Shown: positions 1-7,187 of the stretch, piece by piece | Layout of the letters: each line of letters begins with the position of its first letter | Position numbering within the stretch: position 1 is the stretch's first letter | NCBI GenBank assembly: GCA_025800145.1 | Contig: JAOXSH010000025.1 | Span: forward strand, 1 to 34,271 | Length of the DNA stretch: 34,271 nucleotides | From: Cohaesibacter sp. | GTDB taxonomy: Bacteria > Pseudomonadota > Alphaproteobacteria > Rhizobiales > Cohaesibacteraceae | Direction: 5' to 3' | Notes under the pieces: generated by a model | Databases searched by the model: none | Seen by the model: only the letters and a program-made list of their open reading frames with translations | Told to the model about the DNA's origin: nothing | Program-made: the position numbers and the translations under genes

Positions 1-36
1 GACGCAGTCCAGGAAGCCAATAAAACCGGCCTTTGA
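1..36 (+). CDS. possible C-terminal end of an upstream gene (partial)
   Basis: Frame 1 is open from the window edge to a TGA at 34-36 and reads DAVQEANKTGL, with codons (GCC, GGC, ACC) like those of the neighbouring genes. Only eleven residues are visible, so the product cannot be named. The TGA is followed at once by TGCCGTTGGTATT, the reverse of a repeat found elsewhere in the window. It could equally be chance reading of intergenic DNA. Confidence 0.3.
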   Translation, partial: DAVQEANKTGL

Positions 37-85
37 TGCCGTTGGTATTACACAAAACAGAGAGAAAGTTCAAAGGATACCCACC

Positions 86-469
86 ATGAACAAGCCAACC
101 TTGACCGCAGCAACCCTTGCCGCTGGCTTGCTCTTTTTGAGCATCTTGGCAGATGTGACAGAGGCCAAGGCCACAGAACCCAAGGCCACAGAACAATGCG
201 GCACGGCCTCTTGGTATGCCCTAACCTCCAAAACCGCATCCGGTGAATATGCCAATCCCGCCAAAATGACAGCCGCCCATAAAAAACTGAAATTTGGCAC
301 CAAAGTGCGCGTCAAAAATATGCGCAATGGCAAAAGCGTCATTCTGCGCATCAATGACCGTGGCCCTTTCATCAAGGGGCGCATCATCGATGTCACAAAA
401 GCGGCAGCCGGAAAACTGGGCTTCATCAATGCCGGCATAACCCGCGTCTGCTTTACAATTATAAAATGA
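86..469 (+). CDS. small RlpA-like double-psi beta-barrel protein
   Basis: A 127-residue exported protein. Residues 1-27 look like a signal peptide (hydrophobic run LAAGLLFLSILA, likely cut near TEA-K). Residues 38-122 form the double-psi beta-barrel of the RlpA family, with the block GTASWY at 39-44, TASGE at 50-54, AAHK at 63-66 and NDRGPF at 90-95. RlpA proteins are septal lytic transglycosylases that act on peptidoglycan stripped of peptide stems. The Glu of TASGE and the His of AAHK match active-site positions of the family, but the Asp usually found just after TASGE is not obvious, so activity is uncertain. There is no SPOR domain, unlike full-length RlpA. Two cysteines (38 and 122) bracket the barrel and may pair. 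An AAAGGA ribosome site precedes the ATG. It stands alone, with the next gene convergent. Confidence 0.85.
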   Translation: MNKPTLTAATLAAGLLFLSILADVTEAKATEPKATEQCGTASWYALTSKTASGEYANPAKMTAAHKKLKFGTKVRVKNMRNGKSVILRINDRGPFIKGRIIDVTKAAAGKLGFINAGITRVCFTIIK

Positions 470-497
470 TCCAAACGAGGCGGGCGAATACCAACGC

Positions 498-1133
498 TTA
501 CAAAGCCTGCAAGAATGGATTGTTTCTGCGCTCTTCGCCAATGGTTGAATGATTGCCATGACCACATAAAAAGGTCACATCATCACCCAAAGGCAAAAGT
601 TTGTCACGAATAGAGGCCAGCAAGGTGGCATGGTCCCCCCCGGGCAAATCGGTGCGGCCAATGGAGCCATTGAACAACACATCCCCGACAATGGCAAAGC
701 GCGCCTCTTCATTGACAAACACCACATGCCCTGGCGCATGGCCCGGACAATGCAACACATCAAACGCCATCCCGGCAATATCCACCTGATCCCCTTCGCT
801 CAACCAGCGGTCCGGCTCACAGGGCTTGGCCGCAGGAAGACCAAATTGCACCGCCTGATCGGCCACCCGATCCATCAACATCCGGTCGGCCTCATGGGGG
901 CCTTCGACATCCACATCCAGCGCATCACGCAAATCAACAGCGCCCCCCACATGGTCAATATGGCCATGGGTGATCAGGATCCGCTCAACCGAAATCTTTT
1001 CCTCTTCCAGAACCGATAAAATCTTGTCGACATCGCCGCCCGGATCAATCACCACACCTTTGCCGGTCTCTTCATCCCAGATCAGGGTGCAATTCTGCTG
1101 AAAAGGGGTCACGGGAATGATGGCAACTTTCAT
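498..1133 (-). CDS. MBL-fold metallo-hydrolase (glyoxalase II-like)
   Basis: A 211-residue metallo-beta-lactamase-fold hydrolase of the short glyoxalase-II-like group. The zinc motif THGHIDH lies at 55-61 (H56, H58, D60, H61); further metal ligands are H132 in CPGHAPGH, D151 in VGDVLF and H192 in CGHGNHST. Family members hydrolyse thioesters such as S-lactoylglutathione, but this short form lacks the long C-terminal substrate-binding domain of GloB, so the true substrate is open. I start it at MKVAIIPV (codon at 1131-1133), preceded by AGGAT at good spacing, rather than at an in-frame ATG 78 bases upstream; the shorter protein matches the family N-terminus. The stop TAA touches GCGTTGGTATT, one of the recurring repeat ends. 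The upstream region is shared with the divergent gene at 1332. Confidence 0.9.
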   Translation of the reverse strand: MKVAIIPVTPFQQNCTLIWDEETGKGVVIDPGGDVDKILSVLEEEKISVERILITHGHIDHVGGAVDLRDALDVDVEGPHEADRMLMDRVADQAVQFGLPAAKPCEPDRWLSEGDQVDIAGMAFDVLHCPGHAPGHVVFVNEEARFAIVGDVLFNGSIGRTDLPGGDHATLLASIRDKLLPLGDDVTFLCGHGNHSTIGEERRNNPFLQAL

Positions 1134-1331
1134 ATCTCTATCCTGTCTGATGGCTTGTGTCCCTGCCATGCTTATCTCAGCTCTCAAAAAAATCAAACCC
1201 TCTTGCATCACAAATCAGCAAAGACAAGCCGCAAGTTGGGGTCATAGAAGGGATAGTCAAGACAAAGCCTTGCCAGACAAGAGCAAATAGCCGACGATGA
1301 ACCAGATGATTCTGCTGGAGGAGAGATCGTC

Positions 1332-1928
1332 ATGACGAAAGGCCGCATCGCCCCTCTCTTGGCTCTGCTATCTGGCATGGCCCTATCAGCCATGAGCTCT
1401 GCCAACGCTCAAGATCATGCAATTCCCGACATCCTGCTGGACGGTCATCGCCAGACCATGGGCTGCTGGCTTGCCGATATCGACAATCAGGAATTGCTGG
1501 AAAAAGCCCTCGTCATTGATTTGGGCGTGCATAAATTTTATGGCTTTGTCTGTTCCAGCGGCCTGTCAGGCGATTCCTATCGCTTTTATCAGGTCGAGGA
1601 TGAGCGCCCCAAATGGGCCAAATTGCTCTCCTTCCCTCAACTGGATACAAAATTGGGCTGGTTCTCAACCACCCAATTGCAAAAGCCGGTCTGGGACCCC
1701 AAAAACAAATATCTGCGCTCAGAAGTGCCCAAACAGGGCGAGGCCAGCTCCTGCCGCCAATTCTCACTCTATGGCTGGCAAAAGGGCCATTTTCACATCA
1801 TCCAGGTGGGCCTGTCCGGCGAATGTGAGGACAATACAGGCGGCGACAAAGACCTGATCATCTTCCCCTTTGTTGAAGAGGTAGAAAAAGGTCAGGCAGA
1901 AGCCAAAGCCCCCACCCCAAAAGACTAG
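1332..1928 (+). CDS. exported protein of unknown function, four cysteines
   Basis: I do not recognise this 198-residue protein with confidence. Residues 1-26 form a clear signal peptide ending SSANA, so it is probably periplasmic. The mature part has four cysteines (45, 74, 141, 165), enough for two disulfides. The stretch SSCRQFSLYGWQKGHFHI around 139-156 is loosely like the C-terminal W-x-W, Cys-rich part of DUF1176 proteins, but the match is weak. The tail after about residue 180 is charged and low in complexity. A strong GGAGGAGAG ribosome site sits 6 bases before the ATG. The last codons (PKD and stop) are the first unit of a 14-bp tandem repeat that continues past the gene, so the C-terminus may vary between strains. 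Confidence 0.75.
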   Translation: MTKGRIAPLLALLSGMALSAMSSANAQDHAIPDILLDGHRQTMGCWLADIDNQELLEKALVIDLGVHKFYGFVCSSGLSGDSYRFYQVEDERPKWAKLLSFPQLDTKLGWFSTTQLQKPVWDPKNKYLRSEVPKQGEASSCRQFSLYGWQKGHFHIIQVGLSGECEDNTGGDKDLIIFPFVEEVEKGQAEAKAPTPKD

Positions 1929-1970
1929 CTCCAAAAGACTGGCCCCAAAAGACTGGCCCAAAAAGACTGG
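1915..1970 (+). repeat. four tandem 14-bp units across a stop codon
   Basis: Four consecutive copies of CCCCAAAAGACTGG run without a break: 1915-1928 (ends CTAG), 1929-1942 (begins CTCC), 1943-1956 (perfect) and 1957-1970 (one base shifted in the A run). The first unit encodes the last residues and the TAG stop of the exported protein; the other units have TGG where it has TAG. A 14-bp period is out of frame, so gain or loss of a unit would change the reading frame of the tail. Confidence 0.9.
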
Positions 1971-2017
1971 GACATAGACTCATAAATGTTTTGAATAACG
2001 ACGTGTTTATTCAAAAT
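1969..2017. repeat. repeat end GACATAGACTCATAAATG plus hairpin
   Basis: GACATAGACTCATAAATG directly follows the tandem array and matches the repeat ends found after pgsA and moaD. It runs into an inverted repeat, TTTTGAATAA and TTATTCAAAA around a short loop (about 1989-2016), lying between two convergent genes. There is no strong T run, so its role as a terminator is uncertain. Confidence 0.65.
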
Positions 2018-2020
2018 GCC

Positions 2021-2536
2021 CTAGTCACAGGTTCCAACCGAGTGATCGGCGCAGACGCGGCCATCGGACCATGTTGCCCCGCCCAACAAAGCGGCGGTAA
2101 AAATCGCGCCCGTGACATTGGAGCCGGTCAAATCTGCCCCGCGCAAATCAGCATCCAGAAAATTGGCCCTTTGCAGATTGGCAAAACGCAAATTGGCCCG
2201 TTGCAAATTCACCGCGTGCAAATGCGCCCGCTCCAGATTGGCCAAGGTCAAATCGGCCTCTTTGAGATTGGACAATTGCAAAATGGTGCCAAACAGATTG
2301 GCCCGGCGCAAATTGGCACGATCAAGACGCATGGTCGGCATAGAGGCATAGCTCAAATCCTTGCCTTCCAACTGTGCCTCAATGCGCACAGCCCCCGTGC
2401 ATTGACTACCAGCCGTCATCTCGCAAATCATATTCACATCCTGATCCGGCTTAATGACGTCCGTCCATGCCAAAGCAGACTGCCCCCCCATAAGCGAGAG
2501 CAACGCCCCCGCAGCCCAAACTCGTATTTTGTTCAT
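2021..2536 (-). CDS. exported pentapeptide-repeat protein
   Basis: A 171-residue protein with a signal peptide (residues 1-23, ending SALA) followed by a run of pentapeptide repeats of the A(D/N)Lxx type from about residue 70 to 145: RANL, KEADL, LANL, QRANL, FANL, QRANF, DADL, RGADL and so on. Such repeats build a right-handed quadrilateral beta-helix used as a binding scaffold; the partner cannot be told from sequence. Two cysteine pairs flank the helix (38 and 46 before it, 162 and 170 after it), suggesting disulfides in the periplasm. AAGGT lies ahead of the ATG on the minus strand. The gene is convergent with the exported protein at 1332 and separated from rlmJ by about 250 bp. Confidence 0.85.
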   Translation of the reverse strand: MNKIRVWAAGALLSLMGGQSALAWTDVIKPDQDVNMICEMTAGSQCTGAVRIEAQLEGKDLSYASMPTMRLDRANLRRANLFGTILQLSNLKEADLTLANLERAHLHAVNLQRANLRFANLQRANFLDADLRGADLTGSNVTGAIFTAALLGGATWSDGRVCADHSVGTCD

Positions 2537-2785
2537 GCCACCGACCTTTAAGTGAAGAAAACCCTATGGAACCATAAAAGCCAAATTTGCCAGAAACAGA
2601 CTTAACCAACATCAATTTATAATTTCAAACAAAAGCAACTACAAAGTCAGATAGAAACATTTCATCGCCAAGCCAGAAGAAAAATAACCCGACCACCCTT
2701 TTCTATCTGCCCCTTTGCGATTATGGATGGTCCTTCAAACGCATCAAACCATCCCTGCCTGAAAATCTTAAAGGATCTGTCAGCC
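2537..2785. other. divergent intergenic region
   Basis: AT-rich stretch between the pentapeptide gene and rlmJ. It must hold both promoters, but I see no clear hexamer pair or operator. An in-frame ATG at 2723 could extend rlmJ by 21 residues; I reject it because the ribosome site and the family N-terminus both point to 2786. Confidence 0.4.
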
Positions 2786-3643
2786 ATGAATTATCGCCAT
2801 ATTTATCACGCAGGCAATTTTGCTGACATTCTCAAGCATCTGATCCTGACCCGGATTCTTCTTTATATGGGCAGGAAAGACAAACCCTATTTCGTGCTCG
2901 ATAGCCATGCCGGGATCGGCCTTTATGATCTGCAAAGCGAGCAAGCGGGCAAGACCGGCGAATGGCAAGAGGGTCTGGGCCGCATCATGGGAGAAGAGGC
3001 CGCGCCAATCCCGCAAAAGGTCATAGAACTGATGGCCCCATTCATCGATGCAATCAAAGACTTTAACCCCGATGGTTCCCTGTCCACCTATCCCGGCTCA
3101 CCAGCCCTCATTCAAGCGCTGTGCCGCGAGCAGGACCGCTTTACCTTTGTCGAAAAACATCCCGATGATGTGGAAAGCCTTCAAGCCAATATTGGCCGGG
3201 ATCGCCGCGCCCATATCAAAAAAGATGATGGCTGGGTCTCCTTGCGCTCAGACCTGCCGCCAAAAGAGCGGCGCGCTCTGGTGCTGGTTGATCCCCCGTT
3301 TGAGGAAGAGCGCGAATATCAGCGCATGATCCACCATTTCCAGCGCGGCTTCAAACGCTTTTCTACCGGCACCTATTGCCTTTGGTATCCCATCAAGGCC
3401 AGACGCGATGTCGAGGAAGCCGCCCAATATCTCAAAGATATGGACCAACCCAATATTTTGCGCGCGGAATTGGTTATCCAGAAAATGGACAATGCCAAAC
3501 GGCTCAATGGCACAGGGCTGTTCATCATCAATCCGCCCTATTCCCTCTATCAGGAATTACAAATCCTGTTGCCTTTCCTTGCACAAAGATTGGGGCAAAG
3601 CGCCAACCGCCATTATCTGGAGTGGATTTCAGAGCCAAAATAA
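2786..3643 (+). CDS. rlmJ: 23S rRNA (adenine2030-N6)-methyltransferase
   Basis: A 285-residue RlmJ, close to the 280 residues of the Escherichia coli enzyme, which uses S-adenosylmethionine to methylate N6 of A2030 in 23S rRNA. The N-terminus MNYRHIYHAGNFADILKH is the family signature. The SAM-binding loop is LDSHAGIG at 38-45, TYPGSP is at 101-106, the acidic end of a strand is VEKHPDD at 122-128, and the catalytic N6-adenine methylase motif is DPPF with D169. AAAGGA sits 10 bases before the ATG. It stands alone upstream of the RNase T2 gene, 45 bp away, and the two may be co-transcribed. Confidence 0.95.
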   Translation: MNYRHIYHAGNFADILKHLILTRILLYMGRKDKPYFVLDSHAGIGLYDLQSEQAGKTGEWQEGLGRIMGEEAAPIPQKVIELMAPFIDAIKDFNPDGSLSTYPGSPALIQALCREQDRFTFVEKHPDDVESLQANIGRDRRAHIKKDDGWVSLRSDLPPKERRALVLVDPPFEEEREYQRMIHHFQRGFKRFSTGTYCLWYPIKARRDVEEAAQYLKDMDQPNILRAELVIQKMDNAKRLNGTGLFIINPPYSLYQELQILLPFLAQRLGQSANRHYLEWISEPK

Positions 3644-3688
3644 TTAATCTTGTCATGCGCGACTGACCCACGATCATGAGAGGCCACC

Positions 3689-4342
3689 ATGCAACCATTG
3701 GCACGTTGTCTTATCGCTCTTTTGGCACATTTAGGCCTGACATCCCTTGCCACAGCGCAACAGGCAGGGGATTTTGACTATTATCTGCTCGCCCTGTCCT
3801 GGTCTCCATCCTATTGCGCCGATGATGGCAAAAAGGGCCGCGATAGCCTGCAATGCTATTCTGATCGCCGCTATGGCTTTGTCATTCATGGCCTCTGGCC
3901 CCAATATAACAAGGGCTATCCACAATATTGCGAGACCGGCCTAAAAAAACCGTCCAAAAAGCTGGTCGATCAAATGCTGAAATTCTCCCCCAGCCGTGGC
4001 CTGATCCATCATGAATGGAAAAAGCACGGCACCTGCACCGGCCTGTCCCCGCTGGACTATTTCCGCCTTGCGGTGAAAAGCTTCAAAAAACTCAACCGCC
4101 CCAAAAGCCTTGTCGGCCTTGATCGCCCGATCATGAAAACAACAGCCCAGATCCGCAAGGAAATTCTCGCCGCCAACCCCGATATGCCAGCCGATGGTCT
4201 GGTGATCACCTGCAAACGGCAAAAATTGCGCGAAATCCGCATCTGTCTGACCAAAAATGGCGAGTATAAACGCTGTTCCGCCTCTGCCTTGCGTGGCATG
4301 TGCCGCCAAAAAAACAAACTGCGCATTCTCTCTGCCCGCTGA
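3689..4342 (+). CDS. periplasmic ribonuclease T2
   Basis: A 217-residue T2-family RNase. Residues 1-23 are a signal peptide ending ATA, placing the enzyme in the periplasm. The two catalytic blocks are present: FVIHGLWP at 64-71 with H67, and HHEWKKHGTC at 107-116 with E109 and H113. These His/Glu residues cleave single-stranded RNA through a 2',3'-cyclic phosphate. Cysteines at 43, 56, 81 and 116 plus others near the C-terminus fit the disulfide pattern of the family. GAGAGG lies just before the ATG. The stop is 54 bp from the glutathione S-transferase start, and both may share a transcript. Confidence 0.93.
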   Translation: MQPLARCLIALLAHLGLTSLATAQQAGDFDYYLLALSWSPSYCADDGKKGRDSLQCYSDRRYGFVIHGLWPQYNKGYPQYCETGLKKPSKKLVDQMLKFSPSRGLIHHEWKKHGTCTGLSPLDYFRLAVKSFKKLNRPKSLVGLDRPIMKTTAQIRKEILAANPDMPADGLVITCKRQKLREIRICLTKNGEYKRCSASALRGMCRQKNKLRILSAR

Positions 4343-4396
4343 CAAACACCATGTCGCCATATCATAAATTTTGCCTCTCTTTTCCAAGGAAGTCTC

Positions 4397-5029
4397 ATGA
4401 AACTGCGTTCTTCTCCCCCCTCTCCCTTTGGCCGCAAAGTGAAAATTGCCGCCAAATTGCTCGGCCTTTACGATCAGATCACAGTTGAAAATGGCGACAC
4501 CAAAGACCCACAGGATGCATTGCGCCAGCAAAATCCCTTGGGCAAAATTCCCATCCTCATTCTGCAAGATGGCGACTGCATTTACGATTCTCGCGTCATT
4601 CTTGACCATCTGAACGAGCTGGCACAGGGATCGCTCATCCCCAAAGACAGCACAGAGCGCCGCAAGGCCCAGACCCTGCAAGCGCTGGCCGATGGCCTGA
4701 TGGATGCCTCCATCCTAATTGTCTATGAAACCCGTATGCGCCCGGACAATGAACGCAGCCCCAGCTGGATTGACTATCAGAGCGAAAAAATCACCCGCGG
4801 CCTTGACCATCTTGAGCATCAATGCGCAAATCCTCAAAGCGGCCCTGAACTCAATCTGGAAACGGGCGTGCATGTGGGCCATATCGCCCTTGCCTGTGCG
4901 CTTGGCTACCGCGATTTGCGCTTTGGCACCGATTGGCGCACCACCTATCCCAATCTGGCCACATGGCTGGCCGCGTTTGAGGCAAAAGTCCCCGCCTTTG
5001 CACAAACCAAATTCGACCCAGACGCATAA
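4397..5029 (+). CDS. glutathione S-transferase family protein
   Basis: A 210-residue GST with a thioredoxin-fold N-terminal domain (1 to about 78), including SPFGRKVK at 9-16, the cis-proline segment NPLGKIPIL and the glutathione-binding DSRVI, then an all-helical C-terminal domain with the usual late motif YPNLATWL. The layout resembles the YibF-like group. The substrate is unknown; family members conjugate or reduce with glutathione, or act as thiol-dependent isomerases. AAGGAA precedes the ATG. The final codons and stop read GACGCATAAATG, which matches the repeat end behind moaD, so the last residues may have been supplied by a repeat copy. Confidence 0.9.
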   Translation: MKLRSSPPSPFGRKVKIAAKLLGLYDQITVENGDTKDPQDALRQQNPLGKIPILILQDGDCIYDSRVILDHLNELAQGSLIPKDSTERRKAQTLQALADGLMDASILIVYETRMRPDNERSPSWIDYQSEKITRGLDHLEHQCANPQSGPELNLETGVHVGHIALACALGYRDLRFGTDWRTTYPNLATWLAAFEAKVPAFAQTKFDPDA

Positions 5030-5074
5030 ATGCCCGATAGCATAACCCCAGCATAAGCCAATAAAGAGGCCCCC

Positions 5075-5920
5075 ATGTCACTCAGCCGCATTCCCTCCAT
5101 TCAATCCAACCGCCATGTCAAATCTGGCCAGATTGCCGATGATATCGATTTCGAGATCAAAGGCAGTGAAATGCAATTTGTCGAGATTGAACTCGATCCC
5201 GGAGAATCCGCCATTTCAGAAGCCGGTGCCATGATGTTCAAACATCCCGCCATCGAAATGAGCACCGTCTTTGGTGATGGGTCCGAGCAACAGGGCGGCT
5301 TTTTTGGCAAATTGGTCGGAGCAGGCAAACGTCTGATCACCGGCGAAAGCCTTTTCACAACCGTCTTCACCCATACCGGCACAGGCAAAGTGCGAGTGGC
5401 CTTTGCCGCCCCCTATGCCGGTCATATCGTGCCTTTGAAGCTGGATGAATTTGGCGGCACCATCATCGCTCAAAAAGACAGCTTTCTGGCGGCGGCCAAA
5501 GGCGTTTCTATCGGCATTCACATCCAGCAGCGCGTCATGACCGGTCTGTTCGGTGGCGAAGGCTTCATCATGCAAAAACTGGACGGCGACGGCTGGGCCT
5601 TCATTCATGCAGGTGGCACCATCATCGAAAAAGAGCTGGCGGCAGGCGAAGAGCTTCATGTCGATACAGGCTGTATCGCAGCCTATACCGCCGGGGTCGA
5701 TTTCGATCTGGTGCAGGCAGGCTCGGTCAAAAGCATGATTTTTGGCGGCGAAGGGGTCTTTTTCGCCAAACTCAGAGGCCCCGGCAAAGTCTGGCTTCAG
5801 TCCCTGCCTTTCTCACGCCTTGCAGGCCGCATGTATATGTCCATGCCACAAGGCGGCGGCGCACGACAGGGCGAAGGCTCAATCCTTGGCGGCATTGGCG
5901 ACATGCTCGACGGAGATTGA
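5075..5920 (+). CDS. AIM24 / TIGR00266 family protein
   Basis: A 281-residue protein of the AIM24/TIGR00266 family, whose bacterial members have no firmly known role. The family marks are the early FEIKGSEMQFVEIELDPGE, a glycine-rich first half, and the sequence GGEGFIMQKLDG followed by HAGGTIIEKELAAGE and a late FGGEGVFFAKLRGPGKV. The repeated beta strands fit the double-stranded beta-helix predicted for the family. There is no signal peptide. An extension of about 25 residues precedes the domain. AAAGAGG precedes the ATG. It follows gst by 45 bp and is closed by a strong terminator, so rlmJ through this gene may form one transcription unit. Confidence 0.88.
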   Translation: MSLSRIPSIQSNRHVKSGQIADDIDFEIKGSEMQFVEIELDPGESAISEAGAMMFKHPAIEMSTVFGDGSEQQGGFFGKLVGAGKRLITGESLFTTVFTHTGTGKVRVAFAAPYAGHIVPLKLDEFGGTIIAQKDSFLAAAKGVSIGIHIQQRVMTGLFGGEGFIMQKLDGDGWAFIHAGGTIIEKELAAGEELHVDTGCIAAYTAGVDFDLVQAGSVKSMIFGGEGVFFAKLRGPGKVWLQSLPFSRLAGRMYMSMPQGGGARQGEGSILGGIGDMLDGD

Positions 5921-5928
5921 ACAAAAAC

Positions 5929-5967
5929 AGCAGACTTTGGTGATCAGCACAAAGTCTGCTATTTTTC
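5929..5967 (+). terminator. intrinsic terminator after the AIM24 gene
   Basis: Perfect stem AGCAGACTTTG / CAAAGTCTGCT with a loop of about ten bases, followed by ATTTTTC. It begins 9 bp after the stop codon. Confidence 0.9.
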
Positions 5968-6120
5968 AATTTAATCTGCGGATGCCGTGCAACAACGGTT
6001 TCAAAGCTCTGCCCAACCCCCTATATAAGGGCAAGACTCAAGGCATAAAACTCAAGGCATGGCGGATGACAAACCAGCTTGTCTGCCCAAAACCAGTGAA
6101 AAATGGACCAGTGCTGACAC

Positions 6121-7071
6121 ATGCTCATGTATTTTAGTTTGATTGGCGGGCTCGTGCTGTTGCTTGTGGCAGGCGATCTTCTTGTAAGAGGTGCCATTGC
6201 CCTTGCCACCCGTTTTGGCATTCCCCCTTTGATCATTGGCCTGACCATTGTCTCCTTTGGCACGTCCGCCCCAGAGCTGATCATTTCGCTAAATGCCGCC
6301 TTTGAAGACGCCCCCGGCATTGCCATAGGCAATGTGGTTGGCTCCAACATCGCCAATGTCTTGCTGGTTTTGGGTATGCCCGCCCTGATCCGTGTCACCC
6401 AATGTTCCGAAAGTGGCACCCGCTCATCCACCGTCTTCATGATGGCAGTCTCTATCATTTTCACCGCCCTGTGCTGGCAAGGCGTACTGGATATCACCGC
6501 AGGCGTCATTCTTCTGGCCTTGCTTGCCTTCTTCCTGTCATGGACCGTCTGGACCTCCCGCCGCACCCAAAACAGCCAGGGCAGCGATTTGCTGGATGAG
6601 GATTTGCTGGAAGAAGCCCCCAAAAATCTGGGACTGGCCATCCTGTTCACCATTGTTGGCATGATCGGCCTGCCAATTGGCGGACATTTCACCATTGAAG
6701 GGGCCAGCAGCATTGCCCGCACATGGGGCGTTTCTGAAGCAGCCATCGGCCTGACCATTGTCGCCATTGGCACATCCCTGCCCGAACTGGTCACCACAAT
6801 GGTCGCCGCCATCCGCAATCAATCCGCTGTGGCAATCGGCAATGTGGTCGGCTCCAACATTTTCAACATTCTGGCCATTATGGGCGTCACAGCAACGGTG
6901 ATTGACATTCCCGTGCCAGAGGAAATTCTGGAATTTGATCTCTGGGTCATGCTGGCAAGTTCGGCGCTGATGCTGCCTGTTGCTCTCTATTGTATGCAAC
7001 TAACCAAAATACGCGGCATTGCCATGCTCATGGCCTATGCCGCCTATATCATACTGGTCTTTGAGCATTAG
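6121..7071 (+). CDS. calcium/sodium antiporter, CaCA family
   Basis: A 316-residue inner-membrane exchanger of the CaCA superfamily, YrbG branch, which swaps Ca2+ for Na+ (or K+). The two inverted halves carry the ion-binding alpha repeats: GTSAPELIISLNAA followed by GNVVGSNIANVLLVLG, then GTSLPELVTTMVAA followed by GNVVGSNIFNILAIMG. About ten hydrophobic segments are visible. The halves are joined by an acidic loop (SDLLDEDLLEEAPKN, about residues 147-161). The start is uncertain: ATG at 6121 and ATG at 6127 are both in frame and neither has a good ribosome site. The TAG stop is the start of TAGGACCAACGGCAT, related to a dispersed repeat end. A terminator follows. Confidence 0.92.
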   Translation: MLMYFSLIGGLVLLLVAGDLLVRGAIALATRFGIPPLIIGLTIVSFGTSAPELIISLNAAFEDAPGIAIGNVVGSNIANVLLVLGMPALIRVTQCSESGTRSSTVFMMAVSIIFTALCWQGVLDITAGVILLALLAFFLSWTVWTSRRTQNSQGSDLLDEDLLEEAPKNLGLAILFTIVGMIGLPIGGHFTIEGASSIARTWGVSEAAIGLTIVAIGTSLPELVTTMVAAIRNQSAVAIGNVVGSNIFNILAIMGVTATVIDIPVPEEILEFDLWVMLASSALMLPVALYCMQLTKIRGIAMLMAYAAYIILVFEH

Positions 7072-7116
7072 GACCAACGGCATAAGGGACTGATTTAAAA
7101 GTCAGATCACTCTGAT

Positions 7117-7150
7117 GTGAAGGCAGCCGGAAAAAACCGGCTGCATTTCA
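7117..7150 (+). terminator. terminator after the antiporter gene
   Basis: The stem GCAGCCGG, loop AAAAAA, CCGGCTGC (7123-7144) is extended by an outer GTGAA / TTCAC pairing. A short T run (CCTTTTCT) follows a few bases later. Confidence 0.75.
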
Positions 7151-7187
7151 CCTTTTCTGTCTGTCAAATCCCGCATAAACTGGTGAC

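Noticed and set aside
3941..4681. 246-codon minus-strand frame over RNase T2 and gst
   Set aside because: It crosses two well-supported plus-strand genes and has no matching domain.
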